Assembly (NCBI RefSeq): GCF_963676485.1
Contig: NZ_OY781114.1
Coordinates: forward strand, 1,882,501 to 1,946,500
Source: an uncultured Cohaesibacter sp.
Lineage (GTDB): Bacteria; Pseudomonadota; Alphaproteobacteria; Rhizobiales; Cohaesibacteraceae
DNA: 64,000 nt
Reading direction: 5' to 3'
The translations under genes were made by a program, and so were the position numbers. This document shows positions 1-9,056 of the stretch, in pieces. The notes under the pieces were generated by a model. That model was not told the DNA's origin. It did not search any database and was given only the letters and a program-made list of their open reading frames with translations. The stretch's first letter is position 1, and each line of letters begins with the position of its first letter.

Positions 1-38
1 TCCGGCTGCTTTCGGGCGGCTTGAACACGGATATAGAA

Positions 39-1148
39 ATGTTTGAACGAGATCGTCTGAACCAGCTACCACCATTGGTCGGAATGGATGACAGGGTAAA
101 GGATATATTCCGCACCATTGTGGAATCCTATCTTTCGACCGGTGATCCTGTGGGGTCGCGCAACATTTCCCGTGCCTTGCCCATTTCTCTTTCGCCGGCG
201 TCGGTGCGCAATGTCATGTCCGATCTGGAACAACTCGGACTGATCTATTCGCCGCATACCAGTGCGGGCCGCCTGCCCACGGAAATGGGTTTGCGCTTCT
301 TTGTGGATGCCATGATGGAATTTGGCGACCTGTCCAACGAAGAACGCAACGCCATCAAACGGCAGATGACCTCTTCCCATCAGCCTGATGCCGGCTTTGA
401 GAGCCTGCTGACACAAGCCAGCCAGATGCTGTCCGGTCTGTCCTCCGGCGCAGGGCTTGTGTTGACCAACAAGCAGGACCAGCGCCTCAAGCATGTGGAG
501 TTCGTGCGGCTTGAAGCCACAAAAGCGCTGGTTGTCCTCGTTGACGAGGATGACAAGGTGGAAAATCGCCTTATGACCCTGCCCAAGGGACTGCCTGCCT
601 CAGCGCTGACGGAGGCGAGCAACTTTCTCAATGCCCACATTCGCGGCAAAACCCTGTATGAAGCGCAAAAGGAAATCGAGGCGCACCATGTGGAACTGCA
701 GGCCGAGCTGGATGAACTCACCGCGAAGCTGGTGGAATCAGGGGTTGCCACATGGGCCGGAGCAAGTGAAGACCAGCCCCAGAGCCTGATCATTCGCGGG
801 CGTTCCAATCTTTTGGAAAATGTAACGGCGCAGGAAGACCTTGAGCGCATCCGTCATTTGTTTGATGATCTTGAATCCAAAAAGGATTTCATTCAGCTGT
901 TGGAGCTGGCTGAACAGGGCGATGGGGTGCGAATCTATATCGGCTCTGAAAACCAGCTCTTTTCGCTCTCTGGCTCCTCGGTCATTGTCTCTCCCTATCG
1001 GGATGGCAACCAGAAGATTGTCGGCGTGTTGGGCGTCATTGGCCCGACCCGGCTGAATTATGCGCGCATCGTGCCCATGGTCGATTATACGGCGCGGGTG
1101 TTGAGCAGCATGCTGACAGATCCGGCAAGGCGCTTTGAAAGCGACTGA
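39..1148 (+). CDS. hrcA: Heat-inducible transcription repressor HrcA
   Basis: HrcA represses chaperonin genes by binding the CIRCE element and depends on GroEL for activity. The protein has the family's N-terminal winged helix ([11 protein letters not shown], then [31 protein letters not shown], the classic HrcA signature) followed by the GAF-like and insertion domains. About 369 residues from this ATG, normal for the family. A TTG at position 21 in the same frame would add six residues; neither start has a clear ribosome binding site, so the start is uncertain. It lies directly upstream of grpE, the usual alphaproteobacterial order. No CIRCE element was found anywhere in the window, so its targets (probably groESL) lie elsewhere. 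Confidence 0.95.
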   Translation: MFERDRLNQLPPLVGMDDRVKDIFRTIVESYLSTGDPVGSRNISRALPISLSPASVRNVMSDLEQLGLIYSPHTSAGRLPTEMGLRFFVDAMMEFGDLSNEERNAIKRQMTSSHQPDAGFESLLTQASQMLSGLSSGAGLVLTNKQDQRLKHVEFVRLEATKALVVLVDEDDKVENRLMTLPKGLPASALTEASNFLNAHIRGKTLYEAQKEIEAHHVELQAELDELTAKLVESGVATWAGASEDQPQSLIIRGRSNLLENVTAQEDLERIRHLFDDLESKKDFIQLLELAEQGDGVRIYIGSENQLFSLSGSSVIVSPYRDGNQKIVGVLGVIGPTRLNYARIVPMVDYTARVLSSMLTDPARRFESD

Positions 1149-1204
1149 TTGGCTCCACAATCTGGACAATCGGGCCGCTTTATCCAACTCTTTGCCCGTG
1201 AGCT

Positions 1205-1233
1205 CTTGATTTTTTGATCAGAAAGCTCGATAT
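1205..1233 (+). promoter_or_regulatory. Candidate RpoH-type promoter of grpE
   Basis: CTTGAT at 1205-1210 and CGATAT at 1228-1233 are separated by 17 bases, close to the alphaproteobacterial heat-shock sigma factor pattern (CTTGA-N17/18-CYTATNT). It lies about 80 bases upstream of the grpE start. An imperfect hairpin (GAGCT/AGCTC arms) overlaps the site. Inference from spacing and motif only. Confidence 0.35.
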
Positions 1234-1311
1234 CCGGTGCAAACTCATGCCCGGGCAGCGGATGTACGCTGCCTCCCATTTTGGGCGCGCAATCAAAATA
1301 GAGGCTAGTAG

Positions 1312-1947
1312 ATGTCTGACGAAAACCGTAACCCTGAAGCTGTCGTAGACCCACTTGCCGAGGCTCCGGCTGAAGAGGTTTCCCAAGAGGAACCTTATCT
1401 CAATCCTTTGGAAGCTGCCGAACTGCGCATCAAAGAGATGGAAAAAGAAGCCTCCGAGATGAAAGACCAGCTGCTGCGCACGGTGGCTGACATGGAAAAT
1501 CTGCGTCGCCGGACCGAAAAGGAAATCCGCGATGCCAAGCAGTTTTCCGTCACCAGCTTTGCACGCGATATGCTGGCTGTGGCCGACAATCTACGTCGTG
1601 GTCTGGAAGCCATTCCTGAGGATGAACGGGCCAATGCCGATGGCACTTTGAAGGCCCTGTTGGAAGGCACCGAGATGACCGAACGGGAAATGCTCAAGAC
1701 GCTGGAAAAGCATGGCGTTAAAAAGCTGAATCCAGAAGGAGAAAAATTCGACCCGAATTATCATCAGGCCATGTTTGAAGTGCCCAACCCTGATGTCCCG
1801 AACAATTCTGTCATTCAGGTCGTACAATCCGGTTACGTCATTGGAACCCGAGTGCTCCGTCCTGCGATGGTTGGTGTCGCCAAGGGTGGCCCGAAATTCC
1901 CTGCGCAGCCTGCCGATGATGCAGACAGCCTTGACAAGAGCGTGTAA
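1312..1947 (+). CDS. grpE: Nucleotide exchange factor GrpE
   Basis: GrpE is the cytoplasmic co-chaperone that releases ADP from DnaK. The 211-residue protein begins with an acidic, poorly ordered stretch, then a long coiled-coil (roughly residues 35-85, containing [17 protein letters not shown]) and a C-terminal beta domain with the family motif [23 protein letters not shown] near residue 170. A GAGGC ribosome binding site lies upstream of the ATG. It follows hrcA after about 160 bases and may be transcribed from its own heat-shock promoter in that gap. Its partner genes dnaK-dnaJ lie about 10 kb downstream, so the system is split into two loci, as is common in this class. Confidence 0.97.
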   Translation: MSDENRNPEAVVDPLAEAPAEEVSQEEPYLNPLEAAELRIKEMEKEASEMKDQLLRTVADMENLRRRTEKEIRDAKQFSVTSFARDMLAVADNLRRGLEAIPEDERANADGTLKALLEGTEMTEREMLKTLEKHGVKKLNPEGEKFDPNYHQAMFEVPNPDVPNNSVIQVVQSGYVIGTRVLRPAMVGVAKGGPKFPAQPADDADSLDKSV

Positions 1948-1973
1948 GATAACGCTATCCAAGAACACCTTCC

Positions 1974-2003
1974 CTTAACGTAAGTGGAAGAGTTACGTTT
2001 AAG
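1974..2003. repeat. Inverted repeat CTTAACGTAA / TTACGTTTAAG
   Basis: Arms at 1974-1983 and 1993-2003 are complementary apart from one extra A, with a 9-base spacer. It lies between the grpE stop and its terminator, so it could be part of the transcript's 3' end or an operator. It shares the ACGTAA/TTACGT word with the site at 2143-2162. Confidence 0.4.
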
Positions 2004-2010
2004 ATATTAA

Positions 2011-2040
2011 AACGCCCGGATATTCTCCGGGCGTTTTTGT
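2011..2040 (+). terminator. Intrinsic terminator of grpE
   Basis: A perfect 10-base-pair stem, AACGCCCGGA with TCCGGGCGTT around a 5-base loop, followed by a run of T. It closes the hrcA-grpE unit. Confidence 0.9.
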
Positions 2041-2142
2041 TTGCGGTGTACAGGCATCCAGAATCTTTTATCGCTATGACTGATCCCGCCTTTTCGAATA
2101 GGAACGGATTTTACGGTCGGATCCCTTTTCGACGAAATTCAA

Positions 2143-2162
2143 TGACGCTAACGTAAACGTCA
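2143..2162. promoter_or_regulatory. Candidate operator, TGACG...CGTCA dyad
   Basis: TGACGCTAACGTAAACGTCA matches its own reverse complement at 16 of 20 positions. The dyad sits in the 480-base gene-free stretch between grpE and the LysR gene, about 140 bases upstream of the candidate small RNA. The bound protein is unknown. The rest of 2041-2290 holds nothing else recognised. Confidence 0.3.
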
Positions 2163-2297
2163 GATTCATAAGACCAAAGTCTTTACGAATTTTACCCCAC
2201 TGCGCTGTTTCGTCGCATATGCCCATCCCCGTTTACCCGTCAAATATGACATTGATCAAAGTTGGTCCAAAACTGACTGTCTAGATTAATTATAACC

Positions 2298-2410
2298 TTG
2301 TGGTTCGGGCTTGCCAGTGCGTCTCTCTCCTCCCCTCGACGTTCCTCTGCTGGTGCGAGGCCCATGGATCACATTTTAAAGGAGACTCCAATGTGGGTCT
2401 CCTTTTTCTT
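2298..2410 (+). ncRNA. Candidate small RNA with anti-Shine-Dalgarno tract
   Basis: A strong Rho-independent terminator (stem AAAGGAGAC at 2378-2386 with GTCTCCTTT at 2397-2405, then T-rich to 2410) has no protein gene ending before it. Upstream is a short stretch with a second possible hairpin (CCTCG near 2334 with CGAGG near 2356) and a pyrimidine tract, CTCTCTCCTCCCC at about 2323-2335, complementary to Shine-Dalgarno sequences. Small RNAs of the alphaproteobacterial alpha-r14 (NfeR1) family carry CCUCCUCCC loops of this kind. An AT-rich block at 2281-2297 could be the promoter, but no clear -35/-10 pair stands out. The 5' end is a guess; the short frames here show no protein homology I recognise. 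Confidence 0.5.
2378..2410 (+). terminator. Terminator of the candidate small RNA
   Basis: A 9-base-pair perfect stem with a 10-base loop, followed by TTTTTCTTTT. It faces the 3' end of the LysR gene and may partly stop transcripts from that side too. Confidence 0.75.
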
Positions 2411-2522
2411 TTGTCCGATTCATTTTGCAGGAACGCTCGCAGAAGCCTCAATGGGCTCAGAGAGCATGCCTGTTTTATCTCCAAGCTCAGACGTCATCAT
2501 TTCGGGAAGTATTTGGCGCGCA

Positions 2523-3425
2523 TCAGACAAACATGCTTGTGCTCTTGCGCATGCAGTCCAATAACCAGGCCCGCAGCTGAATGGCCGCCGGTGAGCGATG
2601 ACCGCGCCGTCTGGTCAGATAGTAGCTGTCCCCGGTCTCAATCGGTTGAGGCGCCAGAGGCACGAGAGACTGCTCCATGAGCGAGTCTGACGCCAGATCC
2701 ACATGGGCCATGGCGACCCCGCGCCCTTGTCTTGCCGCCTCCAGAAGCAGCCAATGATTGGGGTAGCGTGGACCCACGTGCCAATCCATATCCGCTTTAG
2801 GCTGTTGCTCCCCCCAACGAGGCCAATCTTTCTCCCACAGGGCATCATGCAGAAGGGTGACGGACTTCCAGCCTTCTTGCTGCGCAAGCCCCATCAGGTC
2901 GCGATACTGCTCGGTGCAGACTGGTGTAACACGGTCTTGAAACAGCAATTCGGACAAGAGATTGTCGTCTGTCGCAGGCATCCGTGAGACCATCAAATCG
3001 GCTGTGCCGTTCCGCTCGAGATGACTTTGCTTGTCTTGTGCTTGCACAAATACGGTGATGCCGGGATTTTCATTCTGGAAATCGGCCAGACGGGGCCCTA
3101 GCCATCCATCGGCAAAGGCACGAGGCGCAGAGATTGTAACGGATACGGAATGATTTTCCTGCTGCGCCGGTGGCAGAAGCGATGCCATTTCATCAAGCAG
3201 ACGAGACGCCTCTGGCAGAAGCGTGCGGGCTCTTTCGCTCAGCTCAACGCCATTGGCGTGACGCACAAAAAGCGCTTCCCCCAACCAGCTTTCAAGACCT
3301 TTGACATGCTGGCTAATCGCAGTGGCTGTAACATTCAACTCAGCGGCTGCGCGCGCGAAAGACCCGTTTCTTGCCGCCGCTTCAAACGCTTTAAGAGCAC
3401 TGAAAGGAGGGAGTTTTCTTTGCAC
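2523..3425 (-). CDS. LysR-family transcriptional regulator, GcvA-like
   Basis: A 300-residue LysR-type regulator. The N-terminal winged helix reads PPFSALKAFEAAARNGSFARAAAELNVTATAISQHVKGLE, the pattern typical of the GcvA subgroup, followed by the periplasmic-binding-protein-like effector domain (about residues 90-295). It ends with a short basic stretch. It is transcribed in the same direction as putA, which ends 245 bases upstream behind its own terminator, so it is probably a separate unit. The target genes cannot be told from the sequence; GcvA-like proteins control amino-acid, beta-lactamase and other genes. The family call is firm, the function is open. Confidence 0.9.
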   Translation of the reverse strand: MQRKLPPFSALKAFEAAARNGSFARAAAELNVTATAISQHVKGLESWLGEALFVRHANGVELSERARTLLPEASRLLDEMASLLPPAQQENHSVSVTISAPRAFADGWLGPRLADFQNENPGITVFVQAQDKQSHLERNGTADLMVSRMPATDDNLLSELLFQDRVTPVCTEQYRDLMGLAQQEGWKSVTLLHDALWEKDWPRWGEQQPKADMDWHVGPRYPNHWLLLEAARQGRGVAMAHVDLASDSLMEQSLVPLAPQPIETGDSYYLTRRRGHRSPAAIQLRAWLLDCMRKSTSMFV

Positions 3426-3601
3426 GATCGTCCTCGATACTACTGCAGCGCTGGAGTTGAGAGTGTCTGCTTCCTGTTTTACAGAACAGGACGAATTTCA
3501 CAAGCGGGGAATGGTTCGCCCTAAGGTCAGATAACTCTTTTCATGCCTCAGAGTTGCCTCACTGTTTGCAAAATTGTCGCCATTGATCATCGTTGTCAGG
3601 G

Positions 3602-3634
3602 AAAAAAGACCCCGAAAGCACAAGACTTCCGGGG
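3602..3634 (-). terminator. Intrinsic terminator of putA
   Basis: Read on the minus strand: CCCCGGAAG, a 7-base loop, CTTTCGGGG, then TCTTTTTT. The stem has one mismatch. It lies just past the putA stop codon. Confidence 0.85.
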
Positions 3635-3669
3635 ATTCCAGGGCTGGAAGACTTATCTATTCATGGGAA

Positions 3670-6600
3670 CTAGTTGGCTTCTCCCTCAGCCGCGGCCAAC
3701 AGAGTGGCGTTGCCACCGGCTGCCGTGGTGTCCACGCAGACATGACGTTCCAGAGCAAAACGGAAGGGATTGGCTTCCGTGATCAATGGTTTCAGAGCGC
3801 CATCCTGTTTGGCCAGCGCCATGCGCACGGTGCGCAAAGTATCTTTGTCAGCCATATAGGCAATGGCATCGATGCCTTCGAATTTGGCGATGGCATCGGC
3901 CGCGAGCACACCCTCAAAGCCAGTAACCGGCGCGCCACTCTCGGCGAGTTTGGCGGCCATGGCCTTTGCGCCCTTGCCCACAAGAATAACAGCATTGCCT
4001 GCAACAAGAGCAGCAACCGCCTGCAACAGGGTCATCCGTTCGGTGACACCCACCACCATGACCACGCCACGTGGTGCAAAGGACAGACGGTTGGATTCAC
4101 CGGTCGGCCCAGACATCTCCTGCGGGCTCATATCGCGCTGGAGGAAGATATCGAATGACACCGGCAGATTGTAGGCACTCTTGAGCGCGGCAAACCGATA
4201 TTCCTTCTCGGCCCATTTGTTGCGTTTGCCCTTGTCTGCCCTCAGCTCATGGATGGCATACTGGATTTCCGTGACCGGCGCTGCGTCACCTTCAGGAGCT
4301 TCCGCTTCTTCATGCTTGAAGGGCATGTAGAAGCGTTCAACATAGTTCGGACCGCCAGCTTTCGGACCTGTACCGGAAAGCCCTTCGCCACCGAATGGCT
4401 GAGACGCGACAACGGCGCCAATCTGGTTGCGGTTGACATAGGCATTGCCAACCTTGATCTGGTCGATCACTTCCTGCACACGATTGTCCATGCGGGTGTG
4501 CAGACCAAAGGTGAGCCCGAAGCCTTTGGCGTTGATTGCCGCGATCACATCATTCAGCTTGCTTGCCTTGAATTTGGCCACATGCAGAACCGGGCCAAAG
4601 ATTTCTTCTTCCAGTTCTTCAATGCCATTCAGCTCAATGATGGTTGGCGCGCAGAAGACGCCCTCTTTGGGCGTTGACAGCTGCTTGATAAGTCGGCCCT
4701 TGGCGCGCATCTTATCGCAATGGTTATCAATGCCTGCTTTCGCAGCCTCATCAATGACAGGGCCCACATCGGTCGACCAGTCCCACGGATTGCCTAAAGA
4801 GAGTTCATCGGTTGCCCCTTTGAGCATCTCCATCAGATGATCGAAGATGTCTTCCTGCACATATAGCATACGCAAGGCGGAGCATCGCTGTCCCGCAGAT
4901 TGGAACGAAGACGAAACAATATCCTTGACCGCTTGTTCGGGCAGGGCAGTGGAGTCAACGATCATCGCATTGAGACCACCTGTTTCGGCAATCAGCGGCG
5001 CGCTCGGGTCCAGGCTTGCGGCCATAGCGCGGTTGATGGTCTGAGCCGTCCCGGTGGAGCCTGTGAAGCAGACCCCGGCGATGCGCGGATCGGATGTGAT
5101 GGGCGTGCCCACCACCGAGCCACTGCCCGGCAATAACTGGATAGCCCCTTTTGGCACGCCGGCTTCATGCATCAACTGAACCGCACGATGGGCCATAATG
5201 CCGGTCGGGCCTGCCGGTTTGGCAAGGACAGCATTCCCTGCGGCCAAGGCAGCAAGGATCTGACCGGTGAAAATGGCCAGCGGGAAATTCCATGGCGAGA
5301 TACAGGCGATTGTGCCGCGCGCTGTTCTTCCGTCCTTGGCTGCCTTTTCGAGCCGCTCGGCCTCTGCAGCATAATAATATGCAAAGTCCACCGCTTCTCT
5401 GACCTCGCCAATGGCATCGGTCATCACCTTGCCTGCCTCACGGGCAGCAATAGCGAACAGTTCCTCTGCGTTGGCTTCATAAAGCTCGGCAACTTTGGTC
5501 AGAATGGCGGAGCGCTCGGCCACCGGTTTGGCAGACCAGACGGCAAAGCCCTTTTCGCTAGCCGCAAGCGCTTTTTCTACATCCGCTTCGGAGGCCTTGA
5601 CCACGGTGCCGATCTGTTCGGTGCGATCAGCCGGATTGTAGACCGGGAAGGGGGCTTCCTTGGATTTGTGCCCGGCGATCAGCGGTGTCGCTTCCCACAG
5701 ATGGCTTTTGAACTTGCCGCGCTTTTCATCAATCGCTTGGATGGAAAGTGGATCAGTATGGTCCCAACCTTTGGAGTTGCGCCGGACACCCTTGAAGATA
5801 TCCTTTGGCTTGGTCAGGAACGGATTCTCGATGGCATCGCCCAACTCACGCACCTTGGCAAATGGGTCGCCAGCGATTTCCTCCGGTCTGATATGGGTGT
5901 CGACAATCTGGTTGACGAAGGAGGAGTTTGAACCATTTTCCAGCAAGCGACGCACCAGATAGGCCAACAAGTCTGAATGAGCCCCGACTGGCGCATAGAT
6001 ACGGCAGGCGACTTTTTCCTGTTTGACCAAGGTGTCATGCAGCGCATCACCCATGCCATGCAGGCGCTGCAGCTCATAGGAGCCTTTGCCGACCCGGGCT
6101 GAAATGGCCATTTCCATCACGGCAACCGCCGTATGGGCGTTATGAGAGGCAAATTGCGGGTAGATATGATCGGTCATATCGAGTAGACGGCGGGCGTTGG
6201 ACAGATAGGACACATCGGAGTTGGCCTTGCGGGTGAAGACCGGGAAGCCTTCCAGCCCCATAACCTGAGCCCGCTTGATTTCGCTATCCCAGTAGGCGCC
6301 CTTCACGAGGCGCACGGTGATCTTGCGATCAAGCTTTCTGGAGAGCATATAGAGCCAGTCGATGACAAAGCTTGCCCGATGACCGAAGGCCTGCACGACA
6401 ACGCCAAAACCATCCCAGCCAGCAAGAGCGGGATTGGACAGCACAGCTTCAATCACATCGAGGGAAATATCCAGACGGTCCATTTCCTCCGCATCAATGG
6501 TGAAATTCATGTTGGCGGAGCGCGCCAGAAGCGCAAGACCAAAGGTCCGCGAGACCAGCTCGGACATGACCCGCTCTTTCTTGCCTTCTTCATAGCGCGG

Positions 6601-7374
6601 ATGCAGGGCAGAGAGCTTGACTGACAGGCCCGGATTCTTATGCACCGAATCCGAAGTGCAATAGGGGGCCAGTGTGGCAATCGCCTTGGAATAGGCCAGA
6701 TGATACTTGATGCCATCCGCTTCGGTGCGGGCGGCTTCTCCCAGCATATCATAGGAATAGGTGAAGCCCTTAGCTTCATAATGCTTGCCGCGCTGAATGG
6801 CCTTTTCAATGGTGGTGCCCAGAACAAACTGGCGCCCCAGTTCCTTCATGGCCTGCCCGACGGCTGTACGGATCACAGGCTCGCCGAGACGCTTGACCAT
6901 GGAGCGCATGGAAGCGGCGAGGCCTTCTTCATCCTTCTCCCTGAGGATGTTGCCGGTCAGCATCAGCCCCCAGGTAGAGGTATTGATCAGCGAAGAGGTC
7001 GACTTGCCCAGATGCTGCCCCCATTCACTCGGAGTGATCTTGTCGGAAATCAGGGCATCGATGGTTTCGGCGTCCGGCACGCGCAGCAGCGCTTCGGACA
7101 GACACATCAGCGCCACACCTTCGCGGGTGGACAGGCCATATTCCGCCAGAAAATTTTCCATCATGGATGGTTTGGTGGTGGTGCGGATGGTGCGGATGAG
7201 ATCGGCCGCGCGCTGGGAAATGCGCAGGCTCATGCGTTCATCCATATGGGCTTCTTCGATCAGGCGACGGACATTGCTTGCTTCGTCTGCCAGATAATGT
7301 TCGCGAATGACCTGACGCAGCTCAGAGAGGCGCGCGTCCAGATCGCGATTCGTGTCACAAGACGGTTGATCCAT
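3670..7374 (-). CDS. putA: Bifunctional proline dehydrogenase / P5C dehydrogenase PutA
   Basis: PutA oxidises proline to glutamate in two steps, with FAD and then NAD. The N-terminal half carries the PRODH barrel (about residues 170-470, with LVKGAYWDSEIKRAQ and the RRLLENGSNSSFVNQ region), the second half the aldehyde dehydrogenase domain (GTIACISPWNFPLAIF; AETGGLNAMIVDS; catalytic Cys in QSAGQRCSALR), and beyond it a long C-terminal ALDH-like extension. At about 1,234 residues it is of the longer PutA type. There is no N-terminal ribbon-helix-helix domain, so it should not repress its own gene. The frame opens at 7410, but AGGAG six bases before the ATG at 7374 favours the shorter start. 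It is divergent from an Lrp-type gene, presumably its activator. Confidence 0.97.
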   Translation of the reverse strand: MDQPSCDTNRDLDARLSELRQVIREHYLADEASNVRRLIEEAHMDERMSLRISQRAADLIRTIRTTTKPSMMENFLAEYGLSTREGVALMCLSEALLRVPDAETIDALISDKITPSEWGQHLGKSTSSLINTSTWGLMLTGNILREKDEEGLAASMRSMVKRLGEPVIRTAVGQAMKELGRQFVLGTTIEKAIQRGKHYEAKGFTYSYDMLGEAARTEADGIKYHLAYSKAIATLAPYCTSDSVHKNPGLSVKLSALHPRYEEGKKERVMSELVSRTFGLALLARSANMNFTIDAEEMDRLDISLDVIEAVLSNPALAGWDGFGVVVQAFGHRASFVIDWLYMLSRKLDRKITVRLVKGAYWDSEIKRAQVMGLEGFPVFTRKANSDVSYLSNARRLLDMTDHIYPQFASHNAHTAVAVMEMAISARVGKGSYELQRLHGMGDALHDTLVKQEKVACRIYAPVGAHSDLLAYLVRRLLENGSNSSFVNQIVDTHIRPEEIAGDPFAKVRELGDAIENPFLTKPKDIFKGVRRNSKGWDHTDPLSIQAIDEKRGKFKSHLWEATPLIAGHKSKEAPFPVYNPADRTEQIGTVVKASEADVEKALAASEKGFAVWSAKPVAERSAILTKVAELYEANAEELFAIAAREAGKVMTDAIGEVREAVDFAYYYAAEAERLEKAAKDGRTARGTIACISPWNFPLAIFTGQILAALAAGNAVLAKPAGPTGIMAHRAVQLMHEAGVPKGAIQLLPGSGSVVGTPITSDPRIAGVCFTGSTGTAQTINRAMAASLDPSAPLIAETGGLNAMIVDSTALPEQAVKDIVSSSFQSAGQRCSALRMLYVQEDIFDHLMEMLKGATDELSLGNPWDWSTDVGPVIDEAAKAGIDNHCDKMRAKGRLIKQLSTPKEGVFCAPTIIELNGIEELEEEIFGPVLHVAKFKASKLNDVIAAINAKGFGLTFGLHTRMDNRVQEVIDQIKVGNAYVNRNQIGAVVASQPFGGEGLSGTGPKAGGPNYVERFYMPFKHEEAEAPEGDAAPVTEIQYAIHELRADKGKRNKWAEKEYRFAALKSAYNLPVSFDIFLQRDMSPQEMSGPTGESNRLSFAPRGVVMVVGVTERMTLLQAVAALVAGNAVILVGKGAKAMAAKLAESGAPVTGFEGVLAADAIAKFEGIDAIAYMADKDTLRTVRMALAKQDGALKPLITEANPFRFALERHVCVDTTAAGGNATLLAAAEGEAN

Positions 7375-7603
7375 TGGGCACTCCTGGAAGTAGGACTTCG
7401 GTTTTGGCATAGGGATCCAACCTGCTTTTGGCGCAGTTTTCTGTCAGATCTGAAAAACCGAAGGGATGTGTGATTGTCGTTTATTATGGCTAAAAGGATA
7501 GCGAAAAATCTCTAGCCAGAGTGACCAATATTCGGGTAGATTTAGGATATATAACTGAAATTTTTCCGCATATTTTTCACTTTGACTATTGATGAGGTAA
7601 TAT
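7375..7603. promoter_or_regulatory. Divergent putA/putR control region
   Basis: A 229-base AT-rich stretch between divergent putA and the Lrp-type gene. It should hold both promoters and Lrp-family binding sites; no single palindrome is strong enough to name. GAGGT precedes the putR start. Confidence 0.5.
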
Positions 7604-8053
7604 ATGGAGAATTTGGATAAGTTCGACCGAAACATCCTGACCATTCTCGCAGAGAATGGACGCATCACCATCACCGAACTTGCGAAAAAGGTCGGACTAT
7701 CCAAGACACCTTGCCAGATTCGCATGCGTCGGCTGGAGGAGGGGGGCTTTATCCGGGGCTATGGTGCCATTCTCGATCCGGAGAAACTCGGCGAGGGACA
7801 TATCGCCTTTGTGCAGGTGACCCTAAGCGACACCCGCTCGGAGGCTCTGAATGCCTTCAACGAGGCAACACGCCATATTCGCGAAATCGAGCAATGCCAT
7901 ATGATCGCGTCGAATTTCGATTATCTCTTGAAGATCCGCACGCGCGACATGAACAATTACCGCAAGGTGTTGGGCGAGAAGATCTCGGCTCTTCCCTATG
8001 TGTCCCATACCTCCACTTTCGTGGTCATGGAAAGTGTGAAGGACAGGGGATAG
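7604..8053 (+). CDS. putR: Lrp/AsnC-family regulator, probable PutR
   Basis: A 149-residue Lrp/AsnC regulator: N-terminal helix-turn-helix (LDKFDRNILTILAENGRITITELAKKVGLSKT) and a C-terminal RAM ligand-binding domain from about residue 65. GAGGTAATAT before the ATG gives a good ribosome binding site. Divergent placement next to putA is the arrangement known for PutR, the proline-responsive activator of putA in Agrobacterium and Rhodobacter; the specific name is inferred from that position and from family knowledge. It binds proline or another amino acid as effector. Confidence 0.85.
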   Translation: MENLDKFDRNILTILAENGRITITELAKKVGLSKTPCQIRMRRLEEGGFIRGYGAILDPEKLGEGHIAFVQVTLSDTRSEALNAFNEATRHIREIEQCHMIASNFDYLLKIRTRDMNNYRKVLGEKISALPYVSHTSTFVVMESVKDRG

Positions 8054-8108
8054 GCGCAATTCCAGCGCTTCAAGCCCATACTCTCAAAACCAAAGAGGGC
8101 CTAGCCCC

Positions 8109-9056
8109 TTAAGGCACCAGAACGGACAATTCCTTGGCGTGCAGCTCGATGGTGATTTCGTCGGGCAAATCGTAAAGCTCGCCATCACGCACACATTGAG
8201 AGCCTTCAGGCTTTTCATGCACCGTCAGCTTGACGCATTTGGCCGAGTGGATTTCCAGATCAGGATTGTTCGGCGGCTGCCCAATCAGAAGATCTGTGCC
8301 GAGTATCAGGGCCTTCTGCCATGTCAGCTGGCCTGCCATATAGACGCCCAGTTCGCCGCCATCGAGTTTCTTTGCATAGGGCGGGGCAATCGAGCCGAAC
8401 AGGTTGTTCGATACCGAGAGAGCACTAAGCTGGCGCTCCTCGCGCGTGCCATCCAGATCAATGGTCACGCCACAGGTCGGCATATAGGAGAGGGTTTCCC
8501 AAAAGGCGCGCGTGCTGGCCAACATTTTGGTGACACGCGATTGATAATCAAGACTGTTTCGTCTCCTGATCATTCTCGGATGCAGGCCCACCGAAAATTG
8601 GTGCACGAAGGGGTCGCCATTGGCCGTCGCGATATCGGCATTCTTCTTCCTGCCGCTTGAGAGCGCATCAATTGCAAGCTCCACATCCAGAGGGATGTTG
8701 AGGGCACGGGCATAGAGATTCATTGTGCCACCGGGCAAAACGGCAAGGGTCTTGTTGTTGCGCCAAGCGGTCTCTGCGGCGGCGGATACCGTGCCATCAC
8801 CACCGCCAGCCAGCAGGATATCAAAATCTTCGGTCTGGCTGAGCTCTTTCATCTGACCGATCACGTTCGCCCCGCTGCCGGTATAGATGGATAGTTCATA
8901 GCCCGCCTCACCGAACGCCCTTTCAAGCATTGCGCGAACATGGCCGATTTCGAGCATCTGGAAGGTTCCACTGCCGGTATTCAGGAAAGCGGCAATATGA
9001 CCAGATTGTTTTTCGCTATGCATGGAAGACCCTTCCTCAAGCCCGGTCGATTGCAT
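8109..9056 (-). CDS. Diacylglycerol kinase-family lipid kinase
   Basis: A 315-residue protein of the DAGK catalytic-domain family (YegS/DgkB/sphingosine kinase fold), which phosphorylates lipid hydroxyl groups with ATP. The nucleotide-binding signature GGDGTVSAAAE lies near residue 83 and is followed by LAVLPGGTMNLYARAL. The first ATG overlaps the upstream gene's stop codon by one base (TGATG), indicating translational coupling. A second ATG at 9023 has a stronger ribosome binding site (GAGGAAGG seven bases before it), so the true start may be 11 codons further in. Third gene of a unit with a GpgS-like glycosyltransferase and a HAD phosphatase. The substrate is not known. Confidence 0.85.
   Translation of the reverse strand: MQSTGLEEGSSMHSEKQSGHIAAFLNTGSGTFQMLEIGHVRAMLERAFGEAGYELSIYTGSGANVIGQMKELSQTEDFDILLAGGGDGTVSAAAETAWRNNKTLAVLPGGTMNLYARALNIPLDVELAIDALSSGRKKNADIATANGDPFVHQFSVGLHPRMIRRRNSLDYQSRVTKMLASTRAFWETLSYMPTCGVTIDLDGTREERQLSALSVSNNLFGSIAPPYAKKLDGGELGVYMAGQLTWQKALILGTDLLIGQPPNNPDLEIHSAKCVKLTVHEKPEGSQCVRDGELYDLPDEITIELHAKELSVLVP

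Noticed and set aside
2298-2680. Plus-strand frames of 88 and 126 codons across the small RNA and the LysR 3' end
   Set aside because: They overlap a clear LysR gene and a terminator hairpin, and show no homology; the RNA explanation is better.
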